Shown piece after piece: positions 1 to 7,754 of a DNA stretch of 57,909 bases. The notes under the pieces were generated by a model. That model made no database searches. It was not told where the DNA came from and saw only the letters and a program-made list of their open reading frames with translations. The stretch's first letter is position 1, and every line of letters begins with the position of its first letter. The position numbers and the translations under genes were made by a program. Origin of the DNA: a virus; IMG/VR virus record IMGVR_UViG_3300030430_001633, positions 1 through 57,909 of that record; one strand, written 5' to 3'.

Positions 1-386
1 GTTTTACCGTTTGGTATGGATACGGTGGCTCCGCTACCCTGTTGAATCGTCGCACTGCGACTGCCGGACAGGGAATTTTTAATAACAAAAAACTTAGTGG
101 CTGTGTTTGGGGCGATTGTTACGACGTTTACCCCGCCTAAATCTGAACCACCGTCTTTAAGATTTATGACAGAAAACATGCCAGTCTGTACATTACTTTG
201 TCCAGACGTGGGAGATGCCGCACGAATTGTAAGATCTGTGGTCAAATCAGAGGCAGTTAAATCTGCCGCACCAGTGACTCGGTCAAAAATATCAAAGTTA
301 AAATTAGTGACATCGCCCCAAGTGCCTGAAAGTTCACCTGTGGCGGGTTTTTCTATACCTAAATTTGTGCTGAAAGAACTTGCCAT
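1..386 (-). CDS. Tail fibre/virion protein, N-terminal part (gene spans the window ends)
   Basis: The first 128 codons of a 190-residue protein whose remainder lies at 57723-57909. Reading off position 1 leaves two bases (AC) of a codon. The G at position 57909 (minus strand) completes ACG (Thr) and the frame stays open to a stop at 57723. The start ATG at 386 has an AGGAG six bases upstream. The N-terminus (NLGIEKPATGELSGTWGD) resembles a small structural protein often seen beside tail fibre genes in marine phages. It lies between the repeat protein at 396-1088 and the fibre genes at 53.3-57.7 kb, so a tail-tip or fibre-associated virion role is inferred. No enzyme motif is visible. Confidence 0.8.
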   Translation of the reverse strand, partial: MASSFSTNLGIEKPATGELSGTWGDVTNFNFDIFDRVTGAADLTASDLTTDLTIRAASPTSGQSNVQTGMFSVINLKDGGSDLGGVNVVTIAPNTATKFFVIKNSLSGSRSATIQQGSGATVSIPNGK

Positions 387-395
387 GTATTGCTC

Positions 396-1088
396 CTACG
401 CCGCTATCTCTGTCCAATCAGGATTCTGCGAGGGTGTCTCTTCAGACCATGATGGAGAAGCTGCTTCTACTTCTGTCCAATTTGGAGTCTGGCTAGGCAC
501 AATACTCGTGTAGATTTGAACTATACCAATATTTCCAGTTCCTGCAACCCCCGTGAAGGCATATGTTGACTCTATGGTGGGGACAGTAGTAGCTTGTCCA
601 GTACCACTTACACCAGTCACAGAAAGTAAAGAAGACCCTGTAATTGTTGCAGAGCCTACTGATCCTGTGCCAGCCGCACCCGTAACAGCTACGGTTGCGC
701 CTGCCGTAACAGACTCATCACCAAAACTGACTGTAGCTGAAACACCAACTCCAGCTACATTTGCAGCACAATTAGTCTGTTCATCACCGACTGCGGTGGT
801 GCCTACAACATTTGTGGGAGATACGAGAGCGGTGCCTGTTAAGGTAGCAGAGCCGACTGCTCCTGTTGCAGCCGCACCCGTTGGGGCGACTACGGCAGAT
901 GCTACAACAGATTCAGAGCCTAAAGCAGAGGTGGCGGCAACGCCTGTTACCGTTACTAATGCAGACGCCGCGACAGATTCAGAGCCTAAAGCTGTGGTTC
1001 CAGCAACACCAGTGACAACGACGGGTATGGCTTGGTTCCAAGCACCTTGACCCCAAGTACCGCGTCCCCAGCCCGTGATGTTTGCCAA
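396..1088 (-). CDS. Repeat-rich virion structural protein
   Basis: A 230-residue protein made mostly of imperfect repeats of about 20 residues. Each has a V-T-G-V-A-(G/A)-T-x-A-(L/V)-G core followed by S-E-S-V or S-A-T-L, giving a low-complexity, beta-prone chain. The N-terminus is short and Gly/Trp-rich (WGRGTWGQGAWN). The C-terminus carries three Trp-containing motifs (PNWTEV, PSWSEE, PDWTEI), which look like a distinct attachment segment seen in marine phage structural proteins. It ends 10 bases before the start of the next gene and is part of the late block. The exact role (fibre accessory, capsid surface or other) cannot be read from the sequence. Confidence 0.65.
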   Translation of the reverse strand: MANITGWGRGTWGQGAWNQAIPVVVTGVAGTTALGSESVAASALVTVTGVAATSALGSESVVASAVVAPTGAAATGAVGSATLTGTALVSPTNVVGTTAVGDEQTNCAANVAGVGVSATVSFGDESVTAGATVAVTGAAGTGSVGSATITGSSLLSVTGVSGTGQATTVPTIESTYAFTGVAGTGNIGIVQIYTSIVPSQTPNWTEVEAASPSWSEETPSQNPDWTEIAA

Positions 1089-1100
1089 AGTACTACTCCA

Positions 1101-1556
1101 TTATGCTATACGGATAATGGCGTTACTAGCATCTGCTGTGGGGAACTGAACCGTAAAAGTGCCTGAAGTTGATGTTTTATTGGACGTAAAGTCCAGCACA
1201 GCAACAGCTTTGTTACTGTTTGTGCTATTATAAATCAACGCACCCATCGCAGTAATTGTAGCTGTGGTAAAACTCAAATCTGCAAAATCAGTAAATGCTG
1301 TAGTGCCAGATGTTGTCGGTGCTATTTTGGTGAGAGTGCCTCCCCCTGTGGCGTAAGTGCCACTTGAAGCCACCTCTCCCGTGGTAGTAAACGCGGTCGT
1401 AGATGCACCTAATGTTGCAGTGGTGCTTGATTTACCCCCGCTACTTTCCGCATAAAGAGCGAGTTTAAACGCATTCCCGTTAGTCGCAAAATTATGGGTA
1501 CCAAGCATCAACTCTTGTTTAAATGCTGTACACATCGCTTGAGCAATAGCCATCAT
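1101..1556 (-). CDS. Conserved marine-phage virion protein
   Basis: A 151-residue Thr/Ser/Ala-rich protein. An N-terminal segment (AIAQAMCTAFKQELMLGTHN) is followed by a beta-rich body with no enzyme motif. I recognise the N-terminus as a common small structural protein of marine phages, usually encoded close to tail fibre genes, but its place in the virion is not known to me. Translation may start at the first Met or the next one (Met-Met-Ala). The start overlaps the stop of the upstream gene by 4 bases, so the pair is probably translationally coupled. Confidence 0.65.
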   Translation of the reverse strand: MMAIAQAMCTAFKQELMLGTHNFATNGNAFKLALYAESSGGKSSTTATLGASTTAFTTTGEVASSGTYATGGGTLTKIAPTTSGTTAFTDFADLSFTTATITAMGALIYNSTNSNKAVAVLDFTSNKTSTSGTFTVQFPTADASNAIIRIA

Positions 1557-1840
1557 AACCTCCCAATAGCATCAGCCAGTTCATGTTGACCTGCCTCACG
1601 AACCTTGGCGCAAATAGTAGCACGTTCTTCTTTTCTCGCCAACTCTACATAGTATTGCACTAGATTTCTGACCCTATCTTTAAAAACTTCTGCTTGTAGA
1701 CGTATAGGCTCTGGGGCTTCATCGGCGATGTAAATGATTTTATTTGCAGCCATGTCCGCTATTTGATCATTTGATAAACCGCCATTATCAGATGTAATTA
1801 CACTCACTGCGCCTACACTAGCGATATTTACTTCAAACAT
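1553..1840 (-). CDS. Small conserved hypothetical protein
   Basis: A 95-residue protein starting at MFEVNIASVGAV. The start at 1840 is chosen because GGGAGG at 1848-1853 lies seven bases upstream of it, whereas Met codons at 1846 and 1861 lack a properly spaced ribosome site. The start overlaps the end of the upstream gene by eight bases. The first half looks beta-rich. The second half is helical and charged (EAPEPIRLQAEVFKDRVRNL), like other small proteins placed between phage adaptor and fibre genes. Function unknown. Confidence 0.6.
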   Translation of the reverse strand: MFEVNIASVGAVSVITSDNGGLSNDQIADMAANKIIYIADEAPEPIRLQAEVFKDRVRNLVQYYVELARKEERATICAKVREAGQHELADAIGRL

Positions 1841-2510
1841 TGTCATGCCTCCCAAAAACAATAGGGTCAGATTCTAGCGGCTCAGGAGGTTCATACTCTG
1901 ATTGTTTAGTAATCAACAAGCTACCATTTTCCACAGTCTGTACCAGAGGATCCTCTAATCTGTGGTAACCATACAATTTTTCATTGTCTGGCACATTCGT
2001 ATCTAAAAGACTAGACCTGCTCGCCACCTCTATTTTTATGCCCTTACATACTGCGATAGCACACCAAAACTCTACACAAGCTCGCCCTGCCTCAGCCATG
2101 CTCACGTTTTTATAAGTGTAGTCTATGCCATACATACAAATCTTTGTGGCTTTTTGCCATATCGCGTAAGCGACGGCATAAGCTACAGTGTTATTGAAAT
2201 AACAAAAACCTAAATCTGTAGCTATTTCTTTTAGCGGGTATAATTCTAAATTTTTTACTCGCTTGTCGAGTTGACAAGTAATAATCGGTTTCTTATTTTC
2301 TTTTAAAAACTTACGAGCTATTCCTGTTTGTGTTCCCGCATTTTCAGTATCTAAAAACCTAGAGACTGGATCCATCATAAACGTCTTATCAACGTGAATG
2401 ATGCCTCCGATACAATTAATACCCCACACTTCATCAAACTCGTGAGAAGCAACCCGAGCAGCTATATAGTCAGAATAACTACCACCAAGCCCAACAATCG
2501 CAATGTTCAT
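1833..2510 (-). CDS. Rossmann-like conserved phage protein
   Basis: A 225-residue protein opening with MNIAIVGLGGSYSDY, a beta-strand plus glycine-rich loop resembling a Rossmann-type nucleotide-binding start. A second hydrophobic strand (ATKICMYGIDYTY) sits near residue 130. Similar proteins occur in marine phages and prophages among structural genes, where they are annotated only vaguely. No catalytic motif is clear enough to name a reaction. It overlaps the genes on both sides by 4-8 bases, inside the late block. A role in the virion or in modifying host surface or nucleotide substrates are both possible. Confidence 0.6.
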   Translation of the reverse strand: MNIAIVGLGGSYSDYIAARVASHEFDEVWGINCIGGIIHVDKTFMMDPVSRFLDTENAGTQTGIARKFLKENKKPIITCQLDKRVKNLELYPLKEIATDLGFCYFNNTVAYAVAYAIWQKATKICMYGIDYTYKNVSMAEAGRACVEFWCAIAVCKGIKIEVASRSSLLDTNVPDNEKLYGYHRLEDPLVQTVENGSLLITKQSEYEPPEPLESDPIVFGRHDNV

Positions 2511-3358
2511 GTGCGAGGTCTCGTAGGTAAACCTGTTCTATACGCATCTGTGTTTTCCCTAGCCTCAGCTAAATCTTTAATTCGGCCAAGTGACTCTATA
2601 AATCGGCCGTTATATAAATCCATAATATCTTTTTCGCCCTTCATATAAGTGTATGCTTCAACAAGACACCCATAGAGCATAGTATTCGGAGCATTTTCAC
2701 TAAGGAATGTTTTTCGAGTATCTGCGCTAGTAGAAACCACCGTGCCAGTGGCAGAGCTAGTGGCTCCTGTTACTGTTTCGCCAACAGTAAAATCTGCGCT
2801 AGGAATCACCACAGTTAATACAGAACCACCACCCCCTGAATTTATCGTTGTAGTTGCACCGCTAGTCCCACCAGTGATCGTTTCTGTATTTGCAAAGGTC
2901 CCACTTACACTCGACAAAGTAAGCTCAAAAGTGCTGGCTGTGAGACTTTCAGGGCGATAATAGTAATGTAGTTCAGAACTAAAAGCTGCGTTTGGCACAG
3001 GCGACAATATGAAATTTTCATAATCAAAAACAGCGTAGTATCTTGGTATACCTGTGCTGTTATCAGGATTAAATTCTTGTAAATAATTCACATCTTTTTG
3101 CTGAAGAAATACTTTGTTGCTTGAGTTTGTGATAGACAAGCTAAACGCGGCAAGGAAATCAGTAGGCATAGCTAAAAATTGATTACCCGTACTGGTATTT
3201 CCAGTCACGTTTTTACGAAAAAATTCTAAATCTACTGTGGTGAAAATGCGTTGCTCTGTTGATTTAATAAAATCTGACAAATGAGAAACAAAGCTAGACT
3301 CTTGGTTCTCGGTATAATCTTTAATAGAGTTTTTTAATTCTGTGTAAGTATAGCTCAT
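2507..3358 (-). CDS. Head-tail adaptor-like protein (DUF6682-like)
   Basis: A 283-residue protein. The N-terminal 70 residues (TYTELKNSIKDYTEN, then FIKSTEQRIFTTVDLEFFRKN) match the helical start of phage adaptor proteins that bind the portal ring. The C-terminal part (NTMLYGCLVEAYTYMKGEKD to the end) is the usual helical end of the same family. Between them, at about residues 140-210, is a beta-rich insert of two related repeats (GTFANTETITGGTSGATTT and FTVGETVTGATSSATGTVV), which looks like an added surface domain. It lies next to a second adaptor-type gene (3666-4352), consistent with a two-part connector below the portal. Confidence 0.6.
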   Translation of the reverse strand: MSYTYTELKNSIKDYTENQESSFVSHLSDFIKSTEQRIFTTVDLEFFRKNVTGNTSTGNQFLAMPTDFLAAFSLSITNSSNKVFLQQKDVNYLQEFNPDNSTGIPRYYAVFDYENFILSPVPNAAFSSELHYYYRPESLTASTFELTLSSVSGTFANTETITGGTSGATTTINSGGGGSVLTVVIPSADFTVGETVTGATSSATGTVVSTSADTRKTFLSENAPNTMLYGCLVEAYTYMKGEKDIMDLYNGRFIESLGRIKDLAEARENTDAYRTGLPTRPRT

Positions 3359-3669
3359 GACGTGCTCACCGTAACCGTGCCTACACTTCCAGTGGCTTCG
3401 AAAGAAGTCAGCTTAGTTCCAATTAAACCTAGACCCACATTTGTATAAACCGTAAAAGGTATATTGTCTTCTTTAACATCAATGCGCGGCTCATGCAAAA
3501 CTTGTGGCTCAAAAGGTGGTGAGCTAGGCTCTAATTGAGGATGCTTTGGCTCAAAACAATCTGGACAAGTTTTAAGACCAGTCCACTCTTTACGCAACTT
3601 AAGGTATCGGTACCTTTGTCCACATCTATCGCATATCGCTAAAGATTTTCTGCCTGTCGCATACTTCAT
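3355..3669 (-). CDS. Zinc-ribbon virion-associated protein
   Basis: A 104-residue protein with an N-terminal four-cysteine zinc ribbon (Cys-x2-Cys near residues 13-16, Cys-x2-Cys near 35-38) followed by PKHPQLEPSSPPFEP. This arrangement recurs in marine phage structural clusters. The C-terminus ends in EATGSVGTVTVSTS, almost the same as the end of the unrelated protein at 51166-51453. It overlaps both neighbours by 4 bases and sits between the two adaptor genes. A structural or assembly role is inferred from position; no enzymatic residues are seen. Confidence 0.6.
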   Translation of the reverse strand: MKYATGRKSLAICDRCGQRYRYLKLRKEWTGLKTCPDCFEPKHPQLEPSSPPFEPQVLHEPRIDVKEDNIPFTVYTNVGLGLIGTKLTSFEATGSVGTVTVSTS

Positions 3670-4352
3670 GAGATAAACGTATAATAATCTCTGCTAGGGG
3701 TCAGACTGAGTGTGGCTCTGTCTCTATCTTCTGAGGCTGCTCTTTCAAACTCTTCTTCGTAAACAGCTTTTAATATTTGCACTCTTTGTGGAGCTTTCTT
3801 CAAAGCAATATAATAAGCCAACCCAGCAGCCAGACACGGATAAAATCGGAACGGCACATCTAAAGTATTTAACGAACTATCTGCATCATCCATTCTAGTT
3901 AGTCTATCAAAAACTAAAGTATAGGTTTCCACACTGTCCGGAGTAGGCCATAGCTTTACAATTGGGTTGATTTGTCTATCAACATAAAACTGCGTAGGTT
4001 TACCAGTGGTGTTTTTGTTAGTGATACTCAAATATCCATCGCGGCTCAATCGACTCAATGAAATATCTGACTGGTTGGTTCCTGTGCCTGTGCGAATGAC
4101 AGCACTGAGGATATCTATTGTATCGATGCCCAAATTGTAGTTTGCAGTGCCAGCCGTCAAAGTAGTTGACGTTTGAGTCATTGTCCAACGATTTAAGCCC
4201 CTATTAGCCCAATCAGCTAACATGAGGTTGAGGGAGCGGGTGGCTGTTTTAAGGTCATACCCTGTACGAACCTCTAAGCCACACCGCTCAAAAGCCTCTT
4301 CGACGTAATCAGCTACATCGAGCTCAAAATCATTTGAACCTGATAGAGCCAT
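3666..4352 (-). CDS. Head-tail connector/adaptor protein (P22 gp4 / T7 gp11 class)
   Basis: A 228-residue protein. The N-terminal helices (VADYVEEAFERCGLEVRTGY, then TATRSLNLMLADWANRG) are typical of the first adaptor ring of marine podoviruses, followed by a beta-rich middle with conserved PTQFYVDRQ and a helical C-terminus. Adaptors of this class bind the base of the portal after packaging and join it to the tail. It is transcribed with the second adaptor (2507-3358) and lies downstream of portal and capsid genes, as expected. Assignment rests on pattern and position. Confidence 0.6.
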   Translation of the reverse strand: MALSGSNDFELDVADYVEEAFERCGLEVRTGYDLKTATRSLNLMLADWANRGLNRWTMTQTSTTLTAGTANYNLGIDTIDILSAVIRTGTGTNQSDISLSRLSRDGYLSITNKNTTGKPTQFYVDRQINPIVKLWPTPDSVETYTLVFDRLTRMDDADSSLNTLDVPFRFYPCLAAGLAYYIALKKAPQRVQILKAVYEEEFERAASEDRDRATLSLTPSRDYYTFIS

Positions 4353-4634
4353 TTAGCTGTATGGCCCTTTGATCATTTTTGAGCTTACTTTGCCACCGAC
4401 TGCGCCGCCTTTGTTCATCATTCTACGTTTGCCGCCCATTGCGCCACCCTTGGACTTCATCATGCGCTTACCGCCCATAGCACCGCCTTTGGACTTCATC
4501 ATGCGTTTTTTGCCGCCCATTGCGCCACCCTTAGACTTCATCATGCGCTTTTTGCCGCCCATGGATCCACCTTTGGACTTCATCATGCGCTTCTTCTTAC
4601 CGCCATTGGCGTTACCCTTCTTCTTCATCGCCAT
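4353..4634 (-). CDS. Lys/Gly/Met tandem-repeat basic protein
   Basis: A roughly 93-residue, strongly basic protein made of about five tandem copies of M-M-K-S-K-G-G-(A/S)-M-G-G-K-(K)-R, ending in MIKGPYS. Translation probably begins at MAMKKKGN (4634), inside the end of the upstream gene, with a GAGG nine bases upstream; a longer frame starting at 4667 is less likely. Related Lys/Gly/Met-rich repeat proteins are common in marine phage late operons. Charge suggests binding to DNA or to a capsid surface, but no function is established. Confidence 0.55.
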   Translation of the reverse strand: MAMKKKGNANGGKKKRMMKSKGGSMGGKKRMMKSKGGAMGGKKRMMKSKGGAMGGKRMMKSKGGAMGGKRRMMNKGGAVGGKVSSKMIKGPYS

Positions 4635-5316
4635 CTTCGTTTTCCTCTTCCGCGTAGAGATTATCAAAAATCTGATTTACGTCCATTGTATAATCTAAAT
4701 CAGACTTTGAATAGTGTATGTGTTGAGAAGGCTTGAAATCAGGTGCGCCTTCGCCTGTTTCAAACCAAGCAGGATGCGTGACTCTTACACGATTATTAGG
4801 CAAAGCCACGATATTTCCAGTCCACTGACCAGCGTCTAGTAGCTCTAACACATGGCTTTGTTTGTGTTGAGCCGGATCATCTGCTATCTCACTCTCAGTG
4901 TAGTCCACTGTAAAGTAATACTTCGCGGGGAAAAATTCTCCGTCAATTTTAGCAATCCATGGGCAGGGCGTAGCCCTGTTAATCTTGTACACAGCATGCG
5001 TGTGAGACATACAGTCCCACGGTTGAGCCGCGTGTACCGGCATGGGGTCAGGCCACTCCTCGTAGGGGGTATCCCCCACTAAAGCTGTTATGGGCATCCT
5101 AGCCCACATGGCCCCGCCATGAACGTTCGGCTCATCGTTAATTTCAGCCTCACAACCTGTAAAAATCACCTGAAAACTCAAACATCTGTTTGGCATTGTA
5201 GTTACTGCTACAGCCATTGCATGAAGGAACTCGCCGTGGTGGTCTTCATGATTGCAAGTATATTCCTTCCTTACCCAACATTTGAAGTAAGGGATATTAC
5301 TTGTTAGATAACTCAT
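4612..5316 (-). CDS. Conserved marine-phage protein of unknown function
   Basis: A 234-residue protein rich in His, Cys and Trp. The N-terminus carries C-x-W-x-R-x-E-Y-T-C and H-E-D-H-H-G-E-F, possibly metal-binding. The middle has MPITALVGDTPYEEWPDPMP and WDCMSHTHAVYKI. The C-terminus is acidic (AEEENEDGDEEEG). I recognise the overall sequence as a conserved protein of uncultured marine phages but know no function. It sits among small basic proteins in the late block, overlaps the repeat protein by 23 bases and its upstream neighbour by 4. Confidence 0.6.
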   Translation of the reverse strand: MSYLTSNIPYFKCWVRKEYTCNHEDHHGEFLHAMAVAVTTMPNRCLSFQVIFTGCEAEINDEPNVHGGAMWARMPITALVGDTPYEEWPDPMPVHAAQPWDCMSHTHAVYKINRATPCPWIAKIDGEFFPAKYYFTVDYTESEIADDPAQHKQSHVLELLDAGQWTGNIVALPNNRVRVTHPAWFETGEGAPDFKPSQHIHYSKSDLDYTMDVNQIFDNLYAEEENEDGDEEEG

Positions 5317-5600
5317 GCTTTACTTTTTTTCTTTGCCTTTGATTTTGGCTTCGGTTTTTTGCCTTTGCCAAAAATGTGAGCGTCAACTTTTGCTGCCTTA
5401 CCTCCGGTGAGGACGCTGTTTACTCTTGCCATAGCCCACTGATTAGGGGAAGTTCCCGGACGGTGGCCTGTTCGATAAGCAGCTAGACCTTTGTTATAAA
5501 CTCTTTTTAGCTGCCCCGTTGTCACTTTTTTTCCTTTTTTACGAGCAGCTTCAGCTTTCTTTTCCAGAGACTTCACAACCGACGCGCTAAGTGCCATCAC
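5313..5600 (-). CDS. Small basic conserved protein (DUF5824-like)
   Basis: A 95-residue protein. The centre holds KGLAAYRTGHRPGTSPNQWA, then MARVNSVLTG, a strongly conserved motif in phage proteins of the DUF5824 type (recalled by eye). The C-terminus is a poly-Lys/Pro tail (KGKKPKPKSKAKKKSKA). The protein is small, very basic and presumably soluble. It overlaps both flanking genes by 4 bases inside a run of small basic late proteins (4.3-6.6 kb). Function unknown. Confidence 0.65.
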   Translation of the reverse strand: MMALSASVVKSLEKKAEAARKKGKKVTTGQLKRVYNKGLAAYRTGHRPGTSPNQWAMARVNSVLTGGKAAKVDAHIFGKGKKPKPKSKAKKKSKA

Positions 5601-5884
5601 TTTCCCCTTTCTTTTCTCAAGGCCTCTTTGCCCTTTTTGAAAATATCAACTACTTTATCTTTACCCATAACCTTAGCTCGTTGTTCACCAACAGTTAAGA
5701 TTTGTATTTTTCTTGCAAAAGGCTTTCTAATTTTCTTAACTTTTGCGACTGTCGCTCGAGCATCTGCTGGAGTAGCGAATTTAATTCTAACTGTGTCTTT
5801 AGGGTTCTCATCAGTGTAGAGCCTACGTCCTGATCCTTTTGGTTTTTTCCCTGTGCCAACTTTAGGATCTTTTTTTCTTGCCAC
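5597..5884 (-). CDS. Small basic conserved phage protein, GTG start
   Basis: A 95-residue protein beginning at a GTG (5884) as (M)ARKKDPKVGTGKKPKGSG, with GGAGG eight bases upstream. A longer frame from 5956 has no such site. The body RRLYTDENPKDTVRIKFATP followed by ADARATVAKVKKI is a conserved module in marine phage genomes of several morphologies. The start lies within the last codons of the gene at 5862-6164. Highly basic; function unknown. Confidence 0.65.
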   Translation of the reverse strand: MARKKDPKVGTGKKPKGSGRRLYTDENPKDTVRIKFATPADARATVAKVKKIRKPFARKIQILTVGEQRAKVMGKDKVVDIFKKGKEALRKERGK

Positions 5885-6164
5885 GAGTAGAGCCTCCAAA
5901 TACTTTTTTAAATTTCTTGGTATATTTAGACTCTTTAGTCTTTCTTCTAGCTCCACTGCTTGTGAAGTCTGTAGAAAATTTATACGCGGAAGGATCCCTA
6001 GGCGATTTCTTTCTATTACGCTCTATCTCTTTTTTACGTTTAGCTTTCTCAGCAGAGCTAAGACCAGCTAAATACTTAGCTGGCACTTTCGGCTTTTTAC
6101 GCTTTTTCCTAGAAGCAGGGGCTTTTTTAATTTGTTGCGCCATATTGCCTCTCGTCATAGCCAT
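5862..6164 (-). CDS. Small very basic conserved phage protein
   Basis: About 100 residues from MAMTRGNMAQQIKKAP. The core KVPAKYLAGLSSAEKAKR and the later YKFSTDF / KYTKKFKKVFGG segments are familiar from marine phage genomes. The start at 6164 overlaps the stop of the 52-residue gene upstream (TAATG). An alternative start at 6143 has AGAGG four bases upstream, so the exact start is uncertain. Lys/Arg content is over 30 percent, suggesting nucleic-acid or capsid binding. Function unknown. Confidence 0.6.
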   Translation of the reverse strand: MAMTRGNMAQQIKKAPASRKKRKKPKVPAKYLAGLSSAEKAKRKKEIERNRKKSPRDPSAYKFSTDFTSSGARRKTKESKYTKKFKKVFGGSTRGKKKRS

Positions 6165-6322
6165 TAGAATAACCTCGGGATTGCAGCCGCTGCTATAATC
6201 AAAACAGCTATGCCCCACAGTCTCATATCTAATTTATCAAGCTGTTTTTGTATTTCTGCATATCGCTCGCTGCAATCTGCTTCATGTTTTTCCAACAGCT
6301 TTAGAACATCATCTGCTTTCAT
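6164..6322 (-). CDS. 52-residue coiled-coil plus membrane-segment protein
   Basis: A small gene found by reading the gap between its neighbours. ATG at 6322 overlaps the preceding stop (TAATG), and its own stop overlaps the next start in the same way. The product has a charged helical N-terminus (KADDVLKLLEKHEADCSERY), a heptad-like stretch (AEIQKQLDKLDMRL), one hydrophobic segment of about 17 residues (WGIAVLIIAAAAIP) and a three-residue tail RLF. This design (coiled coil, then one membrane helix) is shared by small phage membrane proteins, including some lysis accessories. No specific role can be claimed. Confidence 0.65.
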   Translation of the reverse strand: MKADDVLKLLEKHEADCSERYAEIQKQLDKLDMRLWGIAVLIIAAAAIPRLF

Positions 6323-6606
6323 TACCAAGCCTTACAGGACCAGTATCGTGCGCTGAATTTATCCTTAGCGGTATCACATCTATGCCTTGCACGGAAAGAC
6401 TTTCTCCTTCCGGGTTGGTCTTTTTTGATGGACATATTCGGATCACCAAAACGCACCAGTTTTACCTGATTGCCTTTTTTAGCTAGAACAGCAGACTTCT
6501 TAGGCCCATTTGGGGTTTTTTTAGGTTTGTTATATCCAGAAAAAGTCTCCCCTCTGTAAGACAATCTTCCAGAGGGGCTCCTTTTTACATCTTTGGTGGT
6601 CGCCAT
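6322..6606 (-). CDS. Conserved small basic protein (DUF6321-like)
   Basis: A 94-residue protein whose C-terminal half is highly conserved in phages: VKLVRFGDPNMSIKKDQPGR, RKSFRARHRCDTAKDKFSAR, YWSCKAW. The His/Cys pattern (RARHRC, then WSC) could bind a metal, but the family is known to me only as a domain of unknown function (DUF6321, recalled). It is coupled to the membrane protein downstream by TAATG and shares one base with the gene upstream at 6606. Confidence 0.65.
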   Translation of the reverse strand: MATTKDVKRSPSGRLSYRGETFSGYNKPKKTPNGPKKSAVLAKKGNQVKLVRFGDPNMSIKKDQPGRRKSFRARHRCDTAKDKFSARYWSCKAW

Positions 6607-7010
6607 TAGTTATATTCCTTACGCACCTGTAGGATAATCGTATAACTGTCAGCAGAACTGTGGCCTACAGTGGTAAACAAAATATCTCCTGTCTTACCAG
6701 ACCCAGCGTTGTTGATTATGCCACCGAAGCTAGTGTAGTCATGATAACCACTTTGATTCTCACCGAGTTCAATAGCTATCACATTTGAGGTCGCATCAAA
6801 AAGTAGCTGCACCTTCATGCCATTGCACTGCCACCATATTTTTTCTATAGAAGCACCCGTGCAGGTTTTACCTACATCATTAGCAGAAAGAGAGCTTACA
6901 TCTACTTTTGCTACCGCACTTTCTCCGGAACCATCAGAGATGTTAGTAAACTTCAAGACGGCGGTTTTAACACCGTCTATTAAAGTTTGTGAAGTGACTG
7001 CATCAGCCAT
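6606..7010 (-). CDS. Virion structural protein, beta-rich
   Basis: A 134-residue protein with a conserved C-terminal half (SIEKIWWQCNGMKVQLLFDA, GYHDYTSFGGIINNAGSG, TGDILFTTVGHSSADSYTI). It is a recurrent small structural protein of marine phages, found also near capsid genes of T4-like cyanophages. Predicted mostly beta-strand, without enzyme motifs. It lies 12 bases after the next upstream gene and just downstream of the capsid module, so a capsid or decoration role is plausible but unproven. Confidence 0.6.
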   Translation of the reverse strand: MADAVTSQTLIDGVKTAVLKFTNISDGSGESAVAKVDVSSLSANDVGKTCTGASIEKIWWQCNGMKVQLLFDATSNVIAIELGENQSGYHDYTSFGGIINNAGSGKTGDILFTTVGHSSADSYTIILQVRKEYN

Positions 7011-7022
7011 AACAATCTCCTA

Positions 7023-7643
7023 TTAGTAAACGGAGTATTCCAGCTCTACTGTGAACCTTCCTGCTGTGACATCCGCGTTTACAGTGGTCGTGGCTCTGGC
7101 ATACAGATGCACGTTTGCAACGGCTGCGGTAATGTTCGGAACAAAGATATGGTAATTACCAGCAGTGTCATTAAAGTTGATATCAATCTCAGTAATAGAC
7201 TGAGTTGCGCTCAACTGCTCGTTAAATGAGGTAACACCCGCACCAACAATCTCAGTGCCTGAAACAGCGGCATTTGTTGCGGTTCCACTCGTAGAACTCA
7301 AAGCAAGGTTACCTGCAAGAGTTTGACCAGCAGCGGTTGTAATCCCAATAAGAGCACGATGAATAAAAATCTTGCTAGGTGTAACAAGATCATCAGGTGC
7401 ATCTACATTCAGGGTTCCTAGTTCTACAAGACAATCGCCGTCGGCATACGCGGTTGAAGCTGCATTAGTTGCTGCAAGCGTACCTGCAAAAGATTGAATT
7501 TTGCGAGTACCCATAGAAATGAGCTGACCCGTGGCATTTACAGAAAAACCCGTTTCTGTAATCGCACCTGTAGTCGCACTTTCATTGATAACTTTAAAAC
7601 CGCTTTTGGAACGCACTGGTCCCGAAAAGGTAGTAGTAGCCAT
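7023..7643 (-). CDS. Virion structural protein
   Basis: A 206-residue protein beginning MATTTFSGPVRSKSGFKVIN, an N-terminus I recognise from marine phage structural proteins encoded immediately downstream of the major capsid gene. The body is Ala/Thr-rich and beta-prone with ITEIDINFNDTAGNYHIFVP near the C-terminus. It is separated from the capsid gene by a strong terminator, so its expression may depend on readthrough or a weak promoter. Probably a capsid-associated or head-surface protein. Confidence 0.6.
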   Translation of the reverse strand: MATTTFSGPVRSKSGFKVINESATTGAITETGFSVNATGQLISMGTRKIQSFAGTLAATNAASTAYADGDCLVELGTLNVDAPDDLVTPSKIFIHRALIGITTAAGQTLAGNLALSSTSGTATNAAVSGTEIVGAGVTSFNEQLSATQSITEIDINFNDTAGNYHIFVPNITAAVANVHLYARATTTVNADVTAGRFTVELEYSVY

Positions 7644-7710
7644 GTTTCTCTCCTGTCGTGGCTAATGTCAGATCTACTTCAGATCTGTCAGGGATATAAA
7701 GACTATAAAC

Positions 7711-7737
7711 AAAAAAAGGGCGGCTCGCAAGCCGCCC
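7711..7737 (-). terminator. Rho-independent terminator after the major capsid gene
   Basis: On the minus strand, an 8-bp GC-rich stem (AGGGCGGC-type arms at 7718-7725 and 7730-7737) with a four-base loop is followed directly by seven T residues (7711-7717). It lies 18 bases after the capsid stop codon, which is the textbook layout for an intrinsic terminator that caps a highly expressed gene. Confidence 0.85.
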
Positions 7738-7754
7738 CTCGGAGGTTTTTGAGT

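Noticed and set aside
553-1050. Plus-strand open frame of 165 codons opposite the repeat protein at 396-1088
   Set aside because: It is the antisense reading of a Val/Ala/Thr/Gly repeat gene, whose composition avoids stops on the other strand. No ribosome site, and the minus-strand gene has better context.
4369-4698. Plus-strand Pro/Leu-rich frame opposite the Lys/Gly/Met repeat gene
   Set aside because: It is a mirror of the tandem repeat, with no start signal and no recognisable protein; the minus-strand frame fits the operon.
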